From positions 1-42,750 of the forward strand of contig CAJKZK010000003.1 of the NCBI GenBank assembly GCA_905204225.1: a stretch of 42,750 nucleotides of DNA, written 5' to 3'. Source of the DNA: an uncultured Bacillota bacterium (GTDB lineage: Bacteria > Bacillota_I > Bacilli_A > RFN20 > CAG-449). The notes below the pieces were generated by a model. That model was not told the origin of the DNA. It did not search any database and worked only from the letters and a program-made list of their open reading frames with translations. This document shows, piece by piece, positions 17,667 through 26,573 of this stretch. Made by a program: the position numbers and the translations under genes. Numbering within the stretch: the stretch's first letter is position 1; the number at the start of each line of letters is the position of its first letter.

Positions 17667-18098
17667 TATGGTGGATCAGGAGTAAGTATTGTTTTTGAAA
17701 ATGATGAAGAAACTAATTCAAAAATTGTTATTGAAGCTGCTACTGGTTGGATTACTCAATTAATAAGTGGCGATAAACCTTGGATTACAGGAGACATGGT
17801 CTTTAATAAAGTGTTTGATGTCTTTGTTAATGAACAAAAAATAAACATTCCTGATGATAAAATATTAAAAGGGACGACCAATAAAGAATATTATTTAGCA
17901 ATGGGTAATTGGGTTTATATAAGATTAAAAAATGTTGAATTAAATACTGGAGTTAATGTTTTCAAAATGCAAGGATTGTTACTTCCTAATGGTAATAAAC
18001 CTTATTATTATGAAAATAATTATAATAATGCATTGTCTCAATCAACATTCCAATTAGATACAATTAATTTTAAATATAATAATAATTTAACTTTTTAA
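17667..18098 (+). pseudogene. 3' fragment of a carbohydrate-binding-module protein gene
   Basis: Open from 17667 with no start codon or ribosome site at its beginning; the first ATG (17796) is internal and lacks a Shine-Dalgarno sequence. The reading is YGGSGVSIVFENDEETNSKI, then FDVFVNEQKI, then WVYIRLKNVELNTGVNVFKM and QLDTINFKYN. This is the same beta-sandwich pattern as the lipoproteins at 18255 and 28647 ('kGsn..F.i.S', 'f.VNg..i', 'W....l..i.L..G.NvI', 'n.d.i.f'). The 5' part has been lost at a junction with the truncated response regulator. A terminator follows at 18120. Confidence 0.7.
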
Positions 18099-18119
18099 AC
18101 AAATTTTATAAATTAATCT

Positions 18120-18146
18120 TAAGCACACTTTCTGGTTTGCTTTTTC
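18120..18146 (+). terminator. Terminator after the module fragment
   Basis: AAGCACAC pairs with GTTTGCTT (one mismatch) around a short loop, followed by a T run. It resembles the tkt terminator at 4579. Confidence 0.65.
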
Positions 18147-18254
18147 CGTTTATGTATAGAAACAAGCCATTAATGTCGTTGCGATTTACTTTTTAAAAAA
18201 AATAATTTAGTTTTAAAGTGTATAGCTAAATGCTATATAGAATGGAGTTAAATT

Positions 18255-19493
18255 GTGAAAAGAAAAAATTTTGTTAAAAATGTAACCGCTTTAATGTGCG
18301 CTTTAAGTTTGTTTAATTTAATGTCTTGTGGAACGTCAACTACTAATTCATCAGGGAATGGTAATTCTGATACAGGACAAGTAGATAATTTTAAACAATA
18401 TGTTAAAAATGTAACAATTAAGTCATATCCAACAAAAAGTGATTATGTTGAAGGAGAAAAAATTGATTTGTCTGGTTTAGTTTTTGATGCTGAATGGTCT
18501 GTATATGGTGAAAATATTATAATTGAAGATATGACTTATCAAGATTTAGATTTTTACACTAAAAAAGCTACTAGTGGTTTAAAAGAAATTACTTGTATAA
18601 TTGGAGAATATACTTTTACTTTACCAATTACTGTTACAAATAGTTTAGATATGTATAGTGCTTTAGTTATTGAAAGAATTGATGGATCACAAAGTAAAGA
18701 AGTTGTTATAAATACAACTTTTATAAAGGCTTTTAGAATAGTAGCTAAAGGTAAAGATGCAACATCTGATAAAATTTTGGCAGATGATGATTATACAATA
18801 AATGTCAAAGTTAATGGAGTAACTGATGAAAGTTTAAATGTTAATAATTTATTTTCTAAAATTGGAGAAATAGAATTTAAAATCGAATTTGCATCTCTTT
18901 CTATTTCAGATAAATATGTTGTTATTGATGGATATACTATTTATGCTAGTAAGCTTATTGAAACAAAAGATATTAAAGAAGATACAAAAAATTTCTTAGA
19001 AAAAAGATTTGTAGATTCTGATGATCCAACTCAGTACATAAAAGTTTCTCATGATGCTGGTGTAAATTATTGTGGTGAAATTAGAAAAGGTGCTAATTTA
19101 TATTTCCATATTTGGTCTGATTATGAAAAAACTGCTGATACTGTTTTATATGCATCATCAACTGAAAGAACATGTACTGAATTAGGAGAGTGGACACCAA
19201 CTGAAACAGGTGATCAAAAATTTAATTCTATATTTGATGTTTCTTATGAAAATAAAGAAATTGTTATTGATGATAATGTTATTTTACCTGGTTGTGAATC
19301 AAAAATAACTACTGGTAATGGACCATTTGATTCTAAAGGAAGAGCTTATGATACTTCAATATGGGTTAATTGGCAAGCGGTTAATTTTGGCTCAATTAAA
19401 TTAAAAAAAGGTGACAACATTATAAAATTAACTAATAAAAAAGGCAATGTATGTAATGTTTATGCATTGGAAGTTAAATTTAAAGGAGAATAA
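18255..19493 (+). CDS. Lipoprotein with Ig-like and carbohydrate-binding-like modules
   Basis: 412 residues with a GTG start, supported by GGAG 7 bases upstream. The signal peptide ends in a lipobox, LMSC, with C25 as lipidation site, followed by a Ser/Asn/Gly-rich linker. Residues ~48-125 are a bacterial Ig-like repeat (VTIKSYPTKSDYVEGEKIDL, 'LSGLVFDAEWSV'); a second similar unit spans ~135-230. Residues ~235-412 form the beta-sandwich module shared with neighbouring proteins (YCGEIRKGANLYFHIWSDY, TSIWVNWQAVNFGSIKLKKG). It is followed after 4 bases by a GH3 gene, whose Shine-Dalgarno sequence lies in its last codons. Likely role: a surface glycan-binding partner of that GH3 enzyme. A TATAGC/GCTATA inverted repeat (18221-18237) lies in its leader. 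Confidence 0.82.
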   Translation: MKRKNFVKNVTALMCALSLFNLMSCGTSTTNSSGNGNSDTGQVDNFKQYVKNVTIKSYPTKSDYVEGEKIDLSGLVFDAEWSVYGENIIIEDMTYQDLDFYTKKATSGLKEITCIIGEYTFTLPITVTNSLDMYSALVIERIDGSQSKEVVINTTFIKAFRIVAKGKDATSDKILADDDYTINVKVNGVTDESLNVNNLFSKIGEIEFKIEFASLSISDKYVVIDGYTIYASKLIETKDIKEDTKNFLEKRFVDSDDPTQYIKVSHDAGVNYCGEIRKGANLYFHIWSDYEKTADTVLYASSTERTCTELGEWTPTETGDQKFNSIFDVSYENKEIVIDDNVILPGCESKITTGNGPFDSKGRAYDTSIWVNWQAVNFGSIKLKKGDNIIKLTNKKGNVCNVYALEVKFKGE

Positions 19494-19497
19494 TTTT

Positions 19498-22326
19498 ATG
19501 GCAAAAATAAAAATAAAACATATAGTCTCTTTTGTAGGAGTAGGTGTAGCGTTAGGTGGATTAATATTTGGTGATGTAATGTGTAAAATACATTCAGCAG
19601 AAATTACTTCTCATTTATGCCCTGCTAAAGAAATTATTACTGATACAGATACACATAATAAAACATTGCTTGAAGCAGATGAAACTGTCCAAAAAATCGC
19701 TGAAGAAGGTATAACATTATTAAAAAATAATGGCACTTTACCTTTAAAAGTAAATAAAGGTAATAAATATAAAATTAATTTATTTGGAAGTGGTTCTAAT
19801 AATGAATTTTGTTATACTGGTTGGGGGTCCGGAGCAGCTACTATTAATTCTGATAAAAAAGTAACATTAAAAAAAGCTTTTGAAAATGCTGGCTTTGAAG
19901 TATGTAATGATTCTTTTGGCTTAGATCCATATAGCAACAATAATGCTTTGACTATTGGTAAAAATTTTTCAGATACTGCAGTTGTAACAATTTCAAGAAG
20001 AACTGGAGAAAACCATGATCCAACTGAACAAACTGCAACTGATAGTGATGGAAGAAACAAACTTCAATTAACTGTTCAAGAAGAAAATATGATTAATTGT
20101 GTTGCTGATAATTTTGATAAAACTATTGTTTTAATTAATACTGGTAATGCAATGGAATTAGGCTTTATTGAAAATGAAAAAATTGATGCTTGTTTATATG
20201 TTTCATATTTAGGTCAATCTGGAAGTAATGCTATTTGTAAAATATTAAGTGGAGAAGTTAATCCAAGTGGTCATTTGGTTGATACATTTGTTTATGATAA
20301 TACTCTTGATCCTACTTATGCTAATTTACTTAAAGAATCTGACCAAATAACTTATACTGAAAATATTTATTATGGTTATAAATGGTATGAAACAGCTGAT
20401 CATGAAAATTATTTTGCTAATATAAATAATAAATATGGCCAAGGATATAATGGTATAGTTCAATATCCATTTGGTTATGGTTTATCTTATACAACATTTG
20501 ATTGGAAAATAAAATCAATAGAAAGAATTTATGATGATGTTAAAGAAGAACATCATAATGGTGATAATATTTCTAGTCCAAAAACAAAATTTGAATTTGT
20601 TTTAGAAGTTACAAATACTGGTGATGTAGCAGGTAAAGATGTAATTGAAGTGTATTATACTGCACCATATTATAAAAATGGAATAGAAAAATCTTATGTT
20701 AATTTAGTTGAATTTGCTAAAACTGATTTAATAAATCCTTCTGAAACTAAAGAAGTAAAAATTAATTTTGATGTATATGATTTAGCAAGTTATGATTGTT
20801 ATGATAAAAATAATAATGGTTTTAAAGGATTTGAACTTGAGCCAGGTGAATATCATATTAAATTTATGGAAAATTCTCATAAAATTAAATCTAATGATAT
20901 GGATATTACTTTTAATGTTGAAAATAATAATGGTAGAGGATATATTTATCGTTTTGATAATGAAGGTAAAGGTTATGTAACTAATCGTTTTACAGGTGAT
21001 AGTGCAGAAGCTGGTATTCCTATTGATGGTAGTAAAAGTGGCGGAGAAGAAATTAAATATTTAACTAGAGCAGATTTTAAAAATACTTTCCCAAGTACAA
21101 GAACTCCTAATAGAAAAAAAGTTGATGGTTCTTATTATGGTAATTTTTATGATAATAATAAAAATTTAGTAGCGCCAACATTAAATAATAAAGAAAGTAA
21201 TTTAAAATTATTTACTTTAGAAAATGGAGATGCACCAACTAAAGAAAATTTAAAAAATAGATCAGGTATTGTTCCAAATGAAAAATTGATTATGGAACTT
21301 GGAAAAGATTATAATAATCCAAATTGGGAAAAATTATTATCTCAATTATCATTAACGGAGATTTCTTATATTATTAGTAGTGCTGGATTTGGAACAAAAG
21401 AAATTGAAAGTATTGGTAAACCAGTTTTCTTAGATTATGATGGTCCAACTGGATTTAATTATAATGTTACAGGTTTAGCTGATTCAAGAATGTTTACTGG
21501 ATATCCAGCTGGTACATTAGTTGCTATGACTTGGAATAAAGATATTGCTTATGAACAAGGAGCAAATCTTGGAAAAGAAGCACAAAGCGTAGGTATATCT
21601 GGAATATATGGTCCAACAGTTAATTTACATCGTTCACCTTATTATACTCGTAATTTTGAAGCTTATAGTGAAGATCCAATTATTTCTGGATATATAGCAG
21701 CAAATTATATTAAAGGAGCTAAAGAACATGGCTTAACTACTTACTTAAAACATTTTGTTTATTCTGATCCTGGAATGAATCCATACGGGTTAAATACTTG
21801 GACAACAGAACAAAATTTACGTGAAAATGCTTTAAAAGCTTTTGAAATAGCAGTTAAAGATGGTAAAGCTAATGCAATTATGTCTGCTTTTAATAGAATT
21901 GGTAGTATTAATTGTTATTATTCTTATAGTTTATTAACTCGTATTTTAAGACAAGAATGGGGATTTAAAGGTGTAGTAATTACTGATTATGGTTGTGGAA
22001 ATCCAACATCATTAATTAGATCTGGTAATGATTTAAAATTATTCCCTAATGATTCTTATGCTGATTTGAAAGAAAATAATGCTGTTGATGTTTATTGTGG
22101 AGTGCAAGCAATTAAAAATTCACTTTATGCATATTGCTCAACATATTATACTGCTAAAACTTATGACCCAACTGTTACAATTACTGTTACTCAAAGAATT
22201 CAACCATTTAGATGGTGGATACCAACTGTAGTAGGCTTAAATGTTCTTGTTTTAGGTGGAATCGGATTCTTAACATATAAAGTTATTAAATCAATACTTA
22301 AATATAATAAGGAGGAAGATAAATAA
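19498..22326 (+). CDS. Membrane-anchored GH3 glycosidase with permuted domains
   Basis: 942 residues from the ATG at 19498, preceded by AAAGGAG; an upstream in-frame ATG at 19447 would overlap the lipoprotein gene. Order: N-terminal membrane helix (~7-27), GH3 C-domain (EEGITLLKNNGTLPL, with E171 in SRRTGENHD as likely acid/base), YPFGYGLSYTTF and an FnIII-like domain (~330-460), linker, then the GH3 barrel. The barrel shows NLHRSPYYTRNFEAYSEDP, TYLKHFVYSD and nucleophile D830 in VVITDYG. A juxtamembrane FRWWIPT motif and a C-terminal helix with Lys tail follow. Catalytic residues appear intact. It belongs to the operon that continues into the small peptide and the broken binding-module gene. 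Confidence 0.92.
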   Translation: MAKIKIKHIVSFVGVGVALGGLIFGDVMCKIHSAEITSHLCPAKEIITDTDTHNKTLLEADETVQKIAEEGITLLKNNGTLPLKVNKGNKYKINLFGSGSNNEFCYTGWGSGAATINSDKKVTLKKAFENAGFEVCNDSFGLDPYSNNNALTIGKNFSDTAVVTISRRTGENHDPTEQTATDSDGRNKLQLTVQEENMINCVADNFDKTIVLINTGNAMELGFIENEKIDACLYVSYLGQSGSNAICKILSGEVNPSGHLVDTFVYDNTLDPTYANLLKESDQITYTENIYYGYKWYETADHENYFANINNKYGQGYNGIVQYPFGYGLSYTTFDWKIKSIERIYDDVKEEHHNGDNISSPKTKFEFVLEVTNTGDVAGKDVIEVYYTAPYYKNGIEKSYVNLVEFAKTDLINPSETKEVKINFDVYDLASYDCYDKNNNGFKGFELEPGEYHIKFMENSHKIKSNDMDITFNVENNNGRGYIYRFDNEGKGYVTNRFTGDSAEAGIPIDGSKSGGEEIKYLTRADFKNTFPSTRTPNRKKVDGSYYGNFYDNNKNLVAPTLNNKESNLKLFTLENGDAPTKENLKNRSGIVPNEKLIMELGKDYNNPNWEKLLSQLSLTEISYIISSAGFGTKEIESIGKPVFLDYDGPTGFNYNVTGLADSRMFTGYPAGTLVAMTWNKDIAYEQGANLGKEAQSVGISGIYGPTVNLHRSPYYTRNFEAYSEDPIISGYIAANYIKGAKEHGLTTYLKHFVYSDPGMNPYGLNTWTTEQNLRENALKAFEIAVKDGKANAIMSAFNRIGSINCYYSYSLLTRILRQEWGFKGVVITDYGCGNPTSLIRSGNDLKLFPNDSYADLKENNAVDVYCGVQAIKNSLYAYCSTYYTAKTYDPTVTITVTQRIQPFRWWIPTVVGLNVLVLGGIGFLTYKVIKSILKYNKEEDK

Positions 22327-22448
22327 TGAAAAAATATATTTTACCAGAAATAAAAATACAAGAAATTAATATTGATGATGTTATATGTGTTTCCAAAGTA
22401 GATGATATTTTAGATATATATCCTAATGTTGATGAAACACTTGAATAG
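22326..22448 (+). CDS. Small acidic peptide, 40 residues
   Basis: The ATG shares its A with the TAA of the GH3 gene and has GGAGGAAG (22311-22318) upstream, a strong ribosome site. The peptide starts MKKYILPEIKI, continues QEINIDDVICVSKVDDI and ends in an acidic tail before a TAG stop. It matches the style of a widespread class of short Firmicutes proteins of form 'MKKY..PEi.i.....DdVI..S' whose function is unknown to me. The next gene has its own ribosome site 12 bases on. It has no signal peptide and one Cys. It could be a signalling precursor for the downstream Agr-like systems, but nothing in the sequence shows this. Confidence 0.65.
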   Translation: MKKYILPEIKIQEINIDDVICVSKVDDILDIYPNVDETLE

Positions 22449-22459
22449 AGGTAAAAGTT

Positions 22460-24358
22460 ATGAAAAAAATTGTTAATTTATTATTGTTTGCATCTTGTTT
22501 GATGTTAATGAATAATATTAAAATACAAAATAATGTAGATTTTTATGAATCAACTAATGATATTTTAGATAAAAATAATGAAAAAATATCAATTAGAAAA
22601 TTAAATGAAGGAGATATTTCTTATTCAAAAATATTTGCTCAACATGCTCAAAATGGTGATGATCATTATTTAAGATTTGTTGTAGCGTTAAAATGAGATA
22701 TTTCTAATATTAAATTTGTTAGAACAATGGAAAATAAAGAAGATAAGATTAAATATGTTTCTACTATTTATAAAGGAATATCTAGTGGAAATACAACTTA
22801 TTATTATGATGGAAATAAATTAATAACAGAAGAAAATGACAATACTAATCAATATTATTGGGCATGTTACACAATTAAAACTTCTAATATTAATTATTTA
22901 AATACAAATATTACAGTATCATTATTTTTAAATGATCAAAAAATAGATTATAAAACAACTACTATTAATTCATTAATAACTAATTCTTTAAAATTAACTA
23001 AAGGATTTAGTAAATTAGATTATTATCTTAATGAAAAATTAGATTTTTCTACTTTAGAAATTAAAAGAATTAATGGTGCTAATAAAGAAGAAAATATATC
23101 TTATTTAGATTGTGCTTTATATGATAATGGAACATTTATTGATTGGAAAAATATTTCTTCATTATCATTTGGTGAACATAAATTTATGTTAAAATATGAT
23201 GATAAAGAAATTAATTTGGATCCAATTAATTTATATAATGGTTATTATGCTTCAGCTACAAATATTATAGAAACTGCAAACATTACTGAAAAAGATAAAT
23301 ATTTTTTAGAAAAAGATTCTTCTAGTCCTATGCTAAAAGTTAGTTCAGATGTAGGAGTTAAGTATGCTGGTGAAATAAAAAAAGGTTCTAATTTAAAATT
23401 TCATGTTTATTCTGAAAAAGAAGGGTATGCAAATGTTATTTTAAAAGTTTCTTCAGCAACAACATTAGAAGGACCTAATCCTTGGTCGCCTATTGTAACT
23501 GCTGATGTAAAAATGAGTGAAATAATGACTTTCTCATATACAAATAATAAAGGTACTTTTAATCGTGAATTCGATGATAATTTAGTTGCAAAAGGTGGAA
23601 AATCAACAAAAAGAAATGAAAAAGGTGAAATTGTTTACGATATGAATTTGTTTGTTAATTGGAATGAATTAAATTTTGGAGCAATTTATTTAACTAAAGG
23701 TGATAATGTTGTGAATTTTAATATGAATGGTAGTGGTCAAAATGCTGGAATTAATGTTTTTTCTTTAGAAACCTTATTTAGTGAAAAATATGAATTCACT
23801 CAAACAATATATGGTAAAGATTTAAAATCAGAAAGTGATATTGATATTAGTAAACAAGATCAAAACTATGTTTATAAAAATGATGATGCAACTAATCCTT
23901 CAGTAAAAACTGATGCTGGAATAAAATATATTGGTGAATTAACTAAAGATGCTATTATGAATTTTGCTATATATTCACCAGTTGATCAATTTGCTGAATT
24001 AAAAATTAAAGCATCATCATTATCAAGAAAATGTCATGATATTGATCTTTGGCAACCTACAGAAACTAATGATATTTTAGTATCAGATATTTTAGGCTTA
24101 AAAGTAAATGATGAAGATTTTAAAATAGATGATTCTTTAAAAATAAATGGTTTCGCTTCAAAAAGAACAACTCCTAAGACGCCTGATGAAAAATGTGATA
24201 GTTTAGGTAGATATTACGATAATACAATTTGGGTGACTTGGACTCAGGTATCTTTAGGAAAATTTAAATTAAAAAAAGGATATAATTTTATTACATTAAC
24301 AAGTCTTCAAGATAGAATGTGTAATTTCTATTCGTTAGATGTTGTTTTTCATAATTAA
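22460..24358 (+). pseudogene. Exported carbohydrate-binding-module protein, interrupted by in-frame TGA
   Basis: One reading frame of 633 codons runs from the ATG at 22460 (GAGGTAAAAG upstream) to the TAA at 24356, broken only by TGA at 22694-22696. Before it: a signal peptide and a 78-residue head ending YLRFVVALK. After it: DISNIKFVRT, ENKEDKIKYVSTIYKGIS, an Ig-like part, and two copies of the module also seen in the 18255 lipoprotein (~270-430 and ~460-630; GEIKKGSNLKFHVYSEK, then GELTKDAIMNFAIYSP; both with a 'W..l.fG.i.L.KG.N' strand). The TGA is one base from GGA (Gly), AGA or CGA (Arg), or TGG (Trp). It is most likely a nonsense mutation, although the long intact remainder suggests a recent one, readthrough, or a consensus error. 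Confidence 0.75.
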
Positions 24359-24360
24359 TT

Positions 24361-24399
24361 TTATAAGATGTGGTTTAATGCCACATCTTATAATTTTTT
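24361..24399 (+). terminator. Strong terminator of the 18.3-24.4 kb operon
   Basis: A perfect 13-bp stem, TTATAAGATGTGG (24361-24373) with its complement at 24381-24393, has a 7-base loop and then six T bases. Confidence 0.93.
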
Positions 24400-24405
24400 C
24401 TTGGA

Positions 24406-24434
24406 TTGAAAATTATTTAATTTAAAGTTATAAT
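24406..24434 (+). promoter_or_regulatory. Promoter of the first LytTR/GHKL system
   Basis: TTGAAA (24406-24411), a 17-base spacer and TATAAT (24429-24434) give a near-consensus sigma-A promoter. TTGAGG (24445-24450) is the ribosome site for the ATG at 24458. Confidence 0.8.
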
Positions 24435-24457
24435 TTTAATGAAATTGAGGCTTAAAA

Positions 24458-25159
24458 ATGATTAGAATTGCTATTGTTGAAGATAATAAAGAAGCTAATA
24501 TAAAATTAAAAAATTGTTTAGATATTTATTTTAATAATTCTAATGAATATCAAATAGATTCTTTTGATAGTGCTTTATTATTTATTAATAAATTTAATTC
24601 TAACTATGATGTTATTTTTATGGATATTGAAATGCCTTTAATGAATGGATTAGAAGCATGTAGAAAAATTAGAGAAAAAGATAATAATGTAATTATTGTT
24701 TTTGTAACTAATATTGTTCAATATGCAGTTGATGGATATGCGGTTAATGCTTTTGATTGTATTATTAAACCTGTTAATTTTGAAACTTTTAAATATAAAA
24801 TGGATCGTGTAATGCAAAAATTAAAATATTCAAAAGATGATAATATTGTTTTGAAAACAGCTAAAGGCATAATTAATTTATCAATTAATTCTATTTTGTA
24901 TATTGAATCAATGGAACATAATATAATTTATCATACAGATAAAGAAGATATTAAAGTATATGGTAAATTATCAACAGTAGAGAATGATTTAGTAGATAAA
25001 GGCTTTTTTAAATGTAATAGATGGTATTTAGTTAATATGCGTCATGTTAGAGGTTTAAAAGATTTATATGTTGATGTGGCTGGTGAAAAATTATTAATTA
25101 GTAGAAGAAGAAAAGCTGATTTTATGCAAGCATTAACTTCATATTTAGGTGGATATTAA
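24458..25159 (+). CDS. LytTR-family response regulator
   Basis: 233 residues. Receiver domain 1-120: acidic pair E8/D9, phospho-acceptor D56 in VIFMDIEMP, Thr in FVTNIVQYA and Lys in CIIKPVN. LytTR DNA-binding domain ~135-233: DNIVLKTAKGIINLSINSIL, YIESMEHNIIYHT, YGKLSTVENDL, FFKCNRWYLVNMRHVRGL. This is the AgrA/ComE architecture; such regulators usually bind direct repeats upstream of their targets. Its stop overlaps the start of the kinase gene by one base, so regulator and kinase are co-translated. Targets are unknown, but the surrounding genes are all surface GH3 and binding-module genes. Confidence 0.93.
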   Translation: MIRIAIVEDNKEANIKLKNCLDIYFNNSNEYQIDSFDSALLFINKFNSNYDVIFMDIEMPLMNGLEACRKIREKDNNVIIVFVTNIVQYAVDGYAVNAFDCIIKPVNFETFKYKMDRVMQKLKYSKDDNIVLKTAKGIINLSINSILYIESMEHNIIYHTDKEDIKVYGKLSTVENDLVDKGFFKCNRWYLVNMRHVRGLKDLYVDVAGEKLLISRRRKADFMQALTSYLGGY

Positions 25160-26502
25160 TGTATCAAGAAAGTTTATTTTTTTATCGACCATTGTTTATG
25201 TTACAAATATTAATTGCAGAATTAATTTTTTGTAAATATTTAAAGAAAAGAAAATATTTTTATTTAAGAACAATTATATCTTTTTTGTTTGCTATTAGTA
25301 TTTCTTTTTTAGTGCCAATTATTACAGAAAATACTTTATATGGTTCTTTTTTATTTTTTATTTTATTTTTATTCAGTATTGTAATTTTAGTATTTTTATA
25401 TCAAGAAAATTTTAAAATAATAGTATTTGTCGCAAGTTGTGGATTTACTCTTCAACATATTGCTTCAGAAATATATGAATTAATTTATGCTTGTATTGGG
25501 ATTAGTGATACTTCAAATGTATATGGAAATTTAAATTATGGTTCAATTAATGGAGTTATTTTGTTTGGTAATGATTGGTTTTTAATTGTATTATATTTTT
25601 CTATTTATTTTATGATTTATTTATTATTTTCACAAATTTTAATGGATAAATGTAAAAGGGAAAATATAATTAATTTATCAAAAATATCATTATTTTTTAT
25701 TTTTATTTTCATAATACTTGCTGATGTTATTTTTGGTGCAGTGGTAATTTGGTCAATACCAAATAATGGTAATAAAACAAGTTTAATAATGTTACATATT
25801 TATAACATTGCATGTTGTATGTTAATTTTATTTTTAATGTTTGAATTAGTTAGAAGAAGAAATGCGGAAACTGAACTTATAATTATTAAAGAATTACATA
25901 CTAGAGAAAAAGAAAAATATGAAATAGCTAAGAAAAATAGGGATATTTTAAATTTAAAATGTCATGATTTAAAACATCAAATACATAATATTGGTAAAGC
26001 TAGAGATTTACAAAATGATGTTATTAATGAAATAGAAGAAACTATTAATATTTACGATACTATTTATAATACTGGTTTAGAGGCATTAGATGTTATTTTG
26101 GGTGAAAAAGATATGTTATGTAGAAAAGAAAATATTCGTTTTACTAGTATTGTAGATGGTAAATTATTATCTTTTTTATCTGAAAGTGATGTTTATTCTT
26201 TGTTTGGTAATATATTAGATAACGCCATAGAAGCAAATAGAAAATTAAATAATGAAGCTAGAGTAATTCATTTAAGTATAAAAAAGGTACATAATTTTAT
26301 CGTTATTCAAGAATATAATGGTTATGATGGAAATATTGTTACTGAAAATGGCATTATTAAAAGTACAAAAAATGATAAAACATGGCATGGATATGGATTG
26401 AAAAGTATTCAATATATTGTTGAAAAATATCATGGTGAATTAAAAATAGAAACTAAAAATCAAACATTTAATTTGAATATTATTTTTAGTGATAAATCTT
26501 AA
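25159..26502 (+). CDS. GHKL sensor histidine kinase (AgrC-like)
   Basis: 447 residues. The N-terminal ~235 residues are mostly hydrophobic, with about six or seven membrane segments. The dimerisation/phospho-acceptor helix carries LKCHDLKHQI with H269 as the likely phosphorylated His. The ATPase has an N box NILDNAIEA and a G box WHGYGLKSI, and lacks the classical EDTGIGI-type D/F boxes, as usual in the AgrC/NatK-like GHKL group. It has no extracellular sensor domain of any size, so the membrane part itself probably senses a ligand such as a peptide or lipid. It pairs with the regulator at 24458. A second homologous kinase lies at 27289. Confidence 0.92.
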   Translation: MYQESLFFYRPLFMLQILIAELIFCKYLKKRKYFYLRTIISFLFAISISFLVPIITENTLYGSFLFFILFLFSIVILVFLYQENFKIIVFVASCGFTLQHIASEIYELIYACIGISDTSNVYGNLNYGSINGVILFGNDWFLIVLYFSIYFMIYLLFSQILMDKCKRENIINLSKISLFFIFIFIILADVIFGAVVIWSIPNNGNKTSLIMLHIYNIACCMLILFLMFELVRRRNAETELIIIKELHTREKEKYEIAKKNRDILNLKCHDLKHQIHNIGKARDLQNDVINEIEETINIYDTIYNTGLEALDVILGEKDMLCRKENIRFTSIVDGKLLSFLSESDVYSLFGNILDNAIEANRKLNNEARVIHLSIKKVHNFIVIQEYNGYDGNIVTENGIIKSTKNDKTWHGYGLKSIQYIVEKYHGELKIETKNQTFNLNIIFSDKS

Positions 26503-26522
26503 TTTGATAAAGAGTAATTTTA

Positions 26523-26551
26523 TTGTTTTTATATGTTAAATATTATACAAT
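26523..26551 (+). promoter_or_regulatory. Promoter of the second LytTR/GHKL system
   Basis: TTGTTT (26523-26528), 17 bases, then TACAAT (26546-26551). Both boxes and the spacing equal those of the xylA promoter. AGAAG precedes the ATG at 26574. Confidence 0.65.
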
Positions 26552-26573
26552 TTAGATATAAAAAGAAGCAAAT

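Noticed and set aside
19447..19497. Earlier ATG for the 19498 GH3, overlapping the lipoprotein gene
   Set aside because: AAAGGAG lies ideally before the ATG at 19498; the extension would run out of the lipoprotein frame without a ribosome site.
22694..22696. TGA as tryptophan (Mycoplasma-type code) or selenocysteine
   Set aside because: xylB, the second kinase and the 28647 lipoprotein end naturally at TGA, two of them in ATGA overlaps, and Trp is TGG throughout. No selenocysteine insertion hairpin is evident just after the TGA and the protein is a structural module type.
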